From positions 1 through 9,015 of the forward strand of contig JAFVRI010000263.1 of NCBI GenBank assembly GCA_017504335.1: 9,015 nucleotides of DNA, read 5' to 3'. This DNA is from Clostridia bacterium (lineage in GTDB: Bacteria > Bacillota > Clostridia > Oscillospirales > CAG-272). Positions 4,814 to 9,015 of this stretch are shown in pieces. The notes under the pieces are model-generated. The model saw only the letters and a program-made list of their open reading frames with translations. It was not told where the DNA came from and ran no database searches. Numbering within the stretch: the first letter of the stretch is position 1; each line of letters opens with the position of its first letter. The translations under genes were made by a program, and so were the position numbers.

Positions 4814-6553
4814 ATGAAAATGTTAAAACGGTTTATCAGCTATTACAAGCCGCACAAGAAAATGTTCGTTCTCGACATGCTTGCGGCACTTCTCATTTCA
4901 GTGATCGGAATGGTGTATCCGATCGTGACCAATAAGATGTTGGAGGACTATATCCCCAACAAAATGTACACCACCATTGTGATAGCGGGTGTGATCGTCC
5001 TTGCGCTCTACGTGATCCGACTGCTGCTTCGTTATTTCGTGCAGTATTACGGCCACATCATCGGTGTGCGGATGCAGTCCCAGATGCGGCAGGATCTTTT
5101 TTCTCATCTGCAAAAGCTTCCTTACAGCTACTATGACAACAACGAGACGGGAAAGATCATGACCCGTCTGACCAGTGATCTGTTCGAGGTCTGCGAGCTG
5201 GCGCACCACGGCCCCGAGAATCTTCTCATCAGTGCGGTGATGATCATTTTGTCCTTCTCGTATCTGATGACCATTGACTGGATCCTCACGCTGATTATCT
5301 TTGCCTGCGTGCCCATTCTCATTGTGGTGACCGCGCACTATCGGAAGGCGATGAAGACCGCCTTTCGTGACCGTCGGGCAAGCAATGCGGTGATCAACGC
5401 GGCGGTAGAAAGCAGCGTTACGGGCATCCGTGTGACCAAGGCATATACCAATGCGGACGTGGAGCGTGAGAAATTCAAAAAGGGAGACGACGAATTTGTC
5501 AGCTCCTTCAAGCGCGCCTATGACGCCATGGCAAGATTCCACGCGTCCACCTCCTTCATTACCGATATTTTCAACGTGTTCATCCTCATCGCGGGCGGCC
5601 TGTTTCTTTATGCGGGTCGGATCTCCTTCGGTGAGTATTCCACCTTTATTGTCTCGGTGAACCTCTTCATCAATCCCGTGAATACCCTCATCGGATTTAT
5701 GGAGCAGTATCAGAACGGAGTCAGCGGCTTCCGCCGCTTCCTGGAGGTCATGGACGAAAAGCCAGAGACCGATGCTCCCGATGCCCATGCGCTTCAGGAT
5801 GTGCAGGGTGAGATCGAATTCCGTGACGTAAGCTACTCCTATGACGAGACCAAGGAGGTTCTGCACCACGTGAATCTCCGCTTAGAAAAGGGAAGAAAGC
5901 TCGCGCTGGTTGGACCCTCCGGCGGTGGTAAGACCACCCTCTGCCATCTGTTGCCGAACTTTTACCATCTGGGTGAGGATGGCGGCTCCATCCTCATTGA
6001 CGGTGTGGATACCCGCAAGCTGACCTTGGAGTCGGTTCGCCGCAACATCGGTATCGTACAGCAGGACGTGTTCCTTTTTGTGGGAACCATTCGGGAAAAT
6101 ATTCTGTACGGAAAGCCCGATGCCACCGAGGAAGAAATGATCGAGGCGGCAAAGAAAGCCAACATTCACGACTATATCATGACGCTGGAGAACGGCTACG
6201 ATACCGAGATCGGTGAGCGAGGCGTGAAGCTGTCGGGCGGACAGAAGCAGCGACTCAGCATCGCGCGGGTCTTTTTGAAGGATCCTGCCATTCTGATTCT
6301 CGACGAGGCGACCAGCGCCCTTGACAATACCACCGAGGTTCTCATTCAGCAGGCGTTGGACGAGCTTTGCCAAGGTAGAACCACCCTTGTGGTAGCGCAT
6401 AGACTTTCCACCATCCGCAATGCGGACGAGATCGCCGTGATCATGGACGGCAAGGTCACCGAGCGTGGCACCCACGAGGAGCTGATGGCGAAGGGCGGAA
6501 CCTACAAGGATCTCTATTCGCTTCAATTCCGTGACAACGATCTATTTGAATAA
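4814..6553 (+). CDS. ABC exporter half-transporter (fused membrane and ATPase domains)
   Basis: The 579-residue product has the normal length of MdlB/MsbA-type exporters. Six membrane helices fall at about 18-38, 53-76, 134-152, 155-175, 245-267 and 273-295. The nucleotide-binding domain has an A-loop tyrosine (343), Walker A GPSGGGKTT (367-375), Q-loop VQQDVF (415-420), signature LSGGQKQR (473-480), Walker B ILILDE (493-498, catalytic Glu 498) and switch His 529. Nothing is degenerate, so a homodimer would have two competent ATP sites. The substrate cannot be read from the sequence; lipids, peptides or drugs are all possible. There is no partner half-transporter adjacent, which favours a homodimer. 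Translation starts at ATG 4814 after a weak site (GGGCAGG); an in-frame ATG at 4820 is an alternative. The gene has its own promoter and terminator. Confidence 0.96.
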   Translation: MKMLKRFISYYKPHKKMFVLDMLAALLISVIGMVYPIVTNKMLEDYIPNKMYTTIVIAGVIVLALYVIRLLLRYFVQYYGHIIGVRMQSQMRQDLFSHLQKLPYSYYDNNETGKIMTRLTSDLFEVCELAHHGPENLLISAVMIILSFSYLMTIDWILTLIIFACVPILIVVTAHYRKAMKTAFRDRRASNAVINAAVESSVTGIRVTKAYTNADVEREKFKKGDDEFVSSFKRAYDAMARFHASTSFITDIFNVFILIAGGLFLYAGRISFGEYSTFIVSVNLFINPVNTLIGFMEQYQNGVSGFRRFLEVMDEKPETDAPDAHALQDVQGEIEFRDVSYSYDETKEVLHHVNLRLEKGRKLALVGPSGGGKTTLCHLLPNFYHLGEDGGSILIDGVDTRKLTLESVRRNIGIVQQDVFLFVGTIRENILYGKPDATEEEMIEAAKKANIHDYIMTLENGYDTEIGERGVKLSGGQKQRLSIARVFLKDPAILILDEATSALDNTTEVLIQQALDELCQGRTTLVVAHRLSTIRNADEIAVIMDGKVTERGTHEELMAKGGTYKDLYSLQFRDNDLFE

Positions 6554-6563
6554 ACCCGGAACA

Positions 6564-6593
6564 GAAAAGCCTTCCCCATGGGGAAGGCTTTCT
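6564..6593. terminator. Shared terminator between convergent ABC exporter and phosphatase genes
   Basis: An 11-bp stem (6566-6576 with 6581-6591) around a CATG loop has core GCCTTCCC/GGGAAGGC flanked by AAA and TTT. It sits 11 nt after the exporter stop and 10 nt beyond the phosphatase stop on the other strand, so it plausibly ends both transcripts. Confidence 0.88.
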
Positions 6594-6603
6594 CTATTTT
6601 GTT

Positions 6604-8457
6604 TCATTCTTCAAAAATCTGAAATATGATACCACCGGTCGCGTCCTTTGGTTGAGGGTAACCCATTGCATAACAAAGCGTGGGAGCCAAGTCGGTGAGA
6701 TCCGCAGGGCGGGAGAGAGAAACGTTCTTTCGTATGTTGGGACCGCTGAACAGACAAAGGGAGCGAATATCACCCGTTTTGGAACGGGCAGAGGGGATCT
6801 GCTGGCTATGAACACCGCCGATGGCACCGCCCATGGTGCAGCCCGCAAGACCGTAAACAACGTCACCGCAATTTTTGCCGCCGTGACCGATAAAGCCGGC
6901 TTGATCCTTTTCTACGGCAAATGCCAGGGACACGGTGGATCCGTCTGCGGTTCTTCCGTATTTTTGAAGAGCGGTGATGATCTCGGTGACGGTTGCGTCG
7001 TAATCCTCGGGGGCTACAATACCGCAAGGCTCACGCCCCTTGAGATTCACGTTGATGTAGCAGCTTCCAACGGGGTATACACGGGATTTTGTCCAATCCA
7101 CACGGCTTTGACGGAACATCCTGGTTTCCGATTCATCGAGATAGGACATAAGCCCTGCCTTTTCCATGATCTCCCATGGGTTGACTCTTTCGTTGTCTCC
7201 CACCGAGCCATGGTCGGAGACCAAAAGGATCGTGGTGTGTTCATCGGTTGCGTGATCGAGAAGCCAACCGAGATGCTCATCTACCAGATCGTAATTTTTG
7301 CGCATGGCATCCACCGCGCACTCATGCTCACCTTCATATCGGATCCGTACTCCCTCGTAAGCGGAACGAAAACGGTGGTTGACGGTATCGATATTGCCGT
7401 AATAGTCAAAGACGATGTCAGGCTCATACCGATCCAGACAATGCGCCACGACCTGCTGATTCCAGGAAACGGCAAAGCGCTCTCCGTCAAAATACTTGTC
7501 CGTGGAGCAGGGTCTCTTTGGAATGGAGGAATAATCCGTGCAGAAGGTCTCCTTGATCTCGGCAAGCTCTTTGGCAAGGGTGCGAGGCGTAATTTCACGG
7601 AGAAAGTTCTCCGCACCCGTAATAAAAACGGTGAAGATTCCGCTTTTCTCGTCAAATTCGTCCAGTCTGGCGCGAAACTGGAAGGGAATGCGTTCGCCAT
7701 CCTCGGTCATGAGTCGGCGGGTGATGACCTCGCTCCATTCGCCTGTACGTAAAAGGGGAGCGGTGCGAGCGGATGCTTCATCTATTCCCACACGTACACC
7801 GTCCTTTTCACGGACAACAACCCAAATGTGAGATTCTACCTCGTTCGGGTTATATTTGGGGGAGGAAAATACCGGGCGGAATACAAAGGTGTTTTCGTCC
7901 AAACTGAGAAAATCACTTTGCCCGAAGCGATCATCCCACTCACCCCCCGCGAACTTTTTTTCCGAATTGACAACAACGGATGCTCCGTCATTGCGGAAAA
8001 ACTGCTGGGGAATACCCGAAGCATAGCTATCCTCGGGAGCGCAATCGGGTGTGGTGGAAACATTTCCTCTGACCTGCAAAATGCCATCGCATTTTGCGGG
8101 GCCCGAGCAGGGAACGTCAATGAGCAGAGCGGTTTTTCCGATTCTTGCCGCCGCTTCCCAAAAACGCTCGGCACGGATGTGCTTCGATGAATAAGGGGTA
8201 TAGACCTCTTCGGGATGAGTGCCTGTCTCGTGCGCCACGTAGCAGAGCGCGCCGTTTACCGAAGGGGGAGCGCCTGTGGACATCGCAGACCAACAGGTGG
8301 GAGTAATGCTGGGGAAGGCGGTCATGCAATCCTCAAGAAAGACGCCGCAGTCCATCAGCCGTTTGAAATTGGGCAGTCTGCCCTCGCGAACGGCTTCCTT
8401 GATGTAGGAAGGACAAGCGCCGTCGAGACCAAAAACAAAAAGCTCCGGTTTTTTCAT
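6604..8457 (-). CDS. Alkaline-phosphatase-superfamily protein (type I phosphodiesterase/nucleotide pyrophosphatase-like)
   Basis: The 617-residue product keeps the superfamily's metal-site pattern: Asp12 (FGLDGACP), probable nucleophile Thr52 (FPSITPTCWSAMSTG), Asp357 and His361 (NIDTVNHRF), Asp415-His416 (LLVSDHGS) and His549 (AIGGVHSQ). A large insert of beta character (about 185-330) separates the first two sites from the rest and probably shapes the substrate pocket. No signal peptide or membrane helix is present, so it should act in the cytosol, unlike classical secreted phosphatases. The reaction is likely hydrolysis of a phosphomonoester or diester using two metal ions; the substrate is unknown. 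The ATG at 8457 follows AAAGGAGA and matches the family start; a 75-residue upstream extension of the frame crosses the promoter and is not real. It is divergent from the radical SAM gene. Confidence 0.92.
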   Translation of the reverse strand: MKKPELFVFGLDGACPSYIKEAVREGRLPNFKRLMDCGVFLEDCMTAFPSITPTCWSAMSTGAPPSVNGALCYVAHETGTHPEEVYTPYSSKHIRAERFWEAAARIGKTALLIDVPCSGPAKCDGILQVRGNVSTTPDCAPEDSYASGIPQQFFRNDGASVVVNSEKKFAGGEWDDRFGQSDFLSLDENTFVFRPVFSSPKYNPNEVESHIWVVVREKDGVRVGIDEASARTAPLLRTGEWSEVITRRLMTEDGERIPFQFRARLDEFDEKSGIFTVFITGAENFLREITPRTLAKELAEIKETFCTDYSSIPKRPCSTDKYFDGERFAVSWNQQVVAHCLDRYEPDIVFDYYGNIDTVNHRFRSAYEGVRIRYEGEHECAVDAMRKNYDLVDEHLGWLLDHATDEHTTILLVSDHGSVGDNERVNPWEIMEKAGLMSYLDESETRMFRQSRVDWTKSRVYPVGSCYINVNLKGREPCGIVAPEDYDATVTEIITALQKYGRTADGSTVSLAFAVEKDQAGFIGHGGKNCGDVVYGLAGCTMGGAIGGVHSQQIPSARSKTGDIRSLCLFSGPNIRKNVSLSRPADLTDLAPTLCYAMGYPQPKDATGGIIFQIFEE

Positions 8458-8509
8458 ACAATCTCCTTTCCCTTTTTCAAAAGAACAGAGTCGAAATTCC
8501 TTTTCTTTT

Positions 8510-8538
8510 ATTATACAAATAGAAAAAAGAAAAGTCAA
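8510..8538 (-). promoter_or_regulatory. Promoter of the phosphatase gene
   Basis: Read on the minus strand, TTGACT (complement of 8533-8538) and TATAAT (complement of 8510-8515) are 17 nt apart. The spacer is T-rich. The start codon lies about 50 nt downstream, giving a short leader with the ribosome binding site at 8462-8469. Confidence 0.87.
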
Positions 8539-8582
8539 TGAAAAAGTGAATCGAAAATATGGACTTTTATATTTTCTTGGGG

Positions 8583-8611
8583 TTGCATCCGAGGACTGTC
8601 TGTGATATAAT
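8583..8611 (+). promoter_or_regulatory. Promoter of the radical SAM gene
   Basis: TTGCAT (8583-8588) and TATAAT (8606-8611) are 17 nt apart, and the GTG start is 30 nt beyond the -10. It is back-to-back with the phosphatase promoter, with about 44 nt between the two -35 boxes. Confidence 0.85.
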
Positions 8612-8641
8612 AAAGGCAACACCGTGAAGGGAGGAATTGCC

Positions 8642-9010
8642 GTGTATTCAAAGGCGTATGTGGAGATCACCAATATTTGCAATATGCGCTGTTCCTTTTG
8701 TCACGGACACGGGCGGACGCCGAAGCAGATGAGCGAGGAAGAGTTCACCCACGTTCTTTCCGAATTGGAGGGAAAAACCAAGTACGTCTATTATCACCTA
8801 ATGGGCGAGCCCCTTTGTCACCCCTTGCTTCCTCGGTTTTTATCCATGGCATCGGAGCGGGGCTTTCGGTCGATCCTGACCACCAACGGAACCCTCCTTG
8901 CCAAACGAAAGGAAGAGCTGTTGTCCTCTCCCATCCATATCCGCCTGAGATACAATATGCAGCAAATCTTCCATTTCGATCACTCCTTGTTTGGTAATTT
9001 CGGTGCGTAA
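8642..9010 (+). CDS. Radical SAM protein, N-terminal part, 3' end disrupted
   Basis: The frame encodes 122 residues. It contains the radical SAM cluster motif C13-X3-C17-X2-C20 (ITNICNMRCSFC), the SAM-contact motif GEP (55-57, YYHLMGEPLCHP) and TTNGTLL (80-86). These are hallmarks of the COG0535-like, SPASM-associated class, normally near 300 residues or more. The start is GTG 8642, seven nt after AAGGGAGGA (8627-8635). After Pro97-Ile98-His99, where the family normally continues into the SLHS/SLHA strand, the sequence changes to an unrelated stretch and stops at 9008-9010. Neither other forward frame restores the expected motif, so a simple one-base frameshift does not explain it. The protein is either a truncated pseudogene, a rearranged copy, or the product of an assembly join. 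As it stands it lacks most of the barrel and could not be active. Confidence 0.75.
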   Translation: MYSKAYVEITNICNMRCSFCHGHGRTPKQMSEEEFTHVLSELEGKTKYVYYHLMGEPLCHPLLPRFLSMASERGFRSILTTNGTLLAKRKEELLSSPIHIRLRYNMQQIFHFDHSLFGNFGA

Positions 9011-9015
9011 ATGGC

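Noticed and set aside
4898..5869. 323-codon open frame on the minus strand
   Set aside because: It is antisense to the ABC exporter membrane domain. The composition is rich in His, Asp and Gly, as expected of a shadow frame.
6652..7752. 366-codon open frame on the plus strand
   Set aside because: It lies entirely antisense to the phosphatase gene, whose catalytic motifs are intact. The frame has no family motifs, promoter or ribosome binding site.
8458..8682. 75-residue N-terminal extension of the phosphatase
   Set aside because: It would run through the ribosome binding site and both divergent promoters. The AAAGGAGA site before ATG 8457 decides the start.

Overview
The window reads as chromosomal DNA of a low- to mid-GC anaerobic Firmicute, most likely a gut-type Clostridia/Oscillospirales organism. 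The evidence is strong AAGGAGG-type ribosome binding sites, near-consensus sigma-A promoters with 17-nt spacers, compact Rho-independent terminators, and gene families typical of that group (PadR-DUF1700-DUF4097 module, XRE regulators, SHOCT proteins). Placement to genus is not possible from the sequence alone. No tRNA, rRNA, CRISPR array or insertion sequence was seen.

Layout. (1) 2-1303 (+): the 3' end of a large GH106-like glycoside hydrolase ending in a galactose-binding-like domain, closed by a terminator (1318-1354). (2) About 1516-3530 (+): a three-gene operon of a PadR repressor, a DUF1700/HAAS membrane protein and a DUF4097 adhesin-like beta-solenoid protein. It has a textbook promoter with a dyad over the -10 region, overlapping or coupled genes, and a strong terminator. 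(3) 3580-3885 (-): a small XRE-family regulator. It is divergent from 4075-4677 (+), a membrane protein with two C-terminal SHOCT motifs and a perfect-consensus promoter. (4) 4814-6553 (+): a complete ABC exporter half-transporter with its own promoter. (5) 6604-8457 (-): a 617-residue cytoplasmic alkaline-phosphatase-superfamily (type I phosphodiesterase-like) enzyme. (6) 8642-9010 (+): the N-terminal part of a radical SAM protein, divergent from the phosphatase. It loses family resemblance abruptly near 8939, suggesting a rearrangement or assembly join near the window edge.

How the genes work together. The PadR operon looks like a self-regulated envelope module: PadR would repress its own promoter, the HAAS/DUF1700 protein may relay a membrane signal, and the DUF4097 protein projects a solenoid from the membrane. 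The XRE/SHOCT pair may be a second, independent membrane-associated regulatory pair. The ABC exporter and phosphatase are separately transcribed. Each transcription unit is separated by its own terminator, and several terminators serve convergent genes. The most notable features are the near-perfect 19/20-residue solenoid periodicity, the PadR operator candidate, the spaced dyad between the XRE and SHOCT genes, and the broken radical SAM gene. No clear new defence or mobile system was found.
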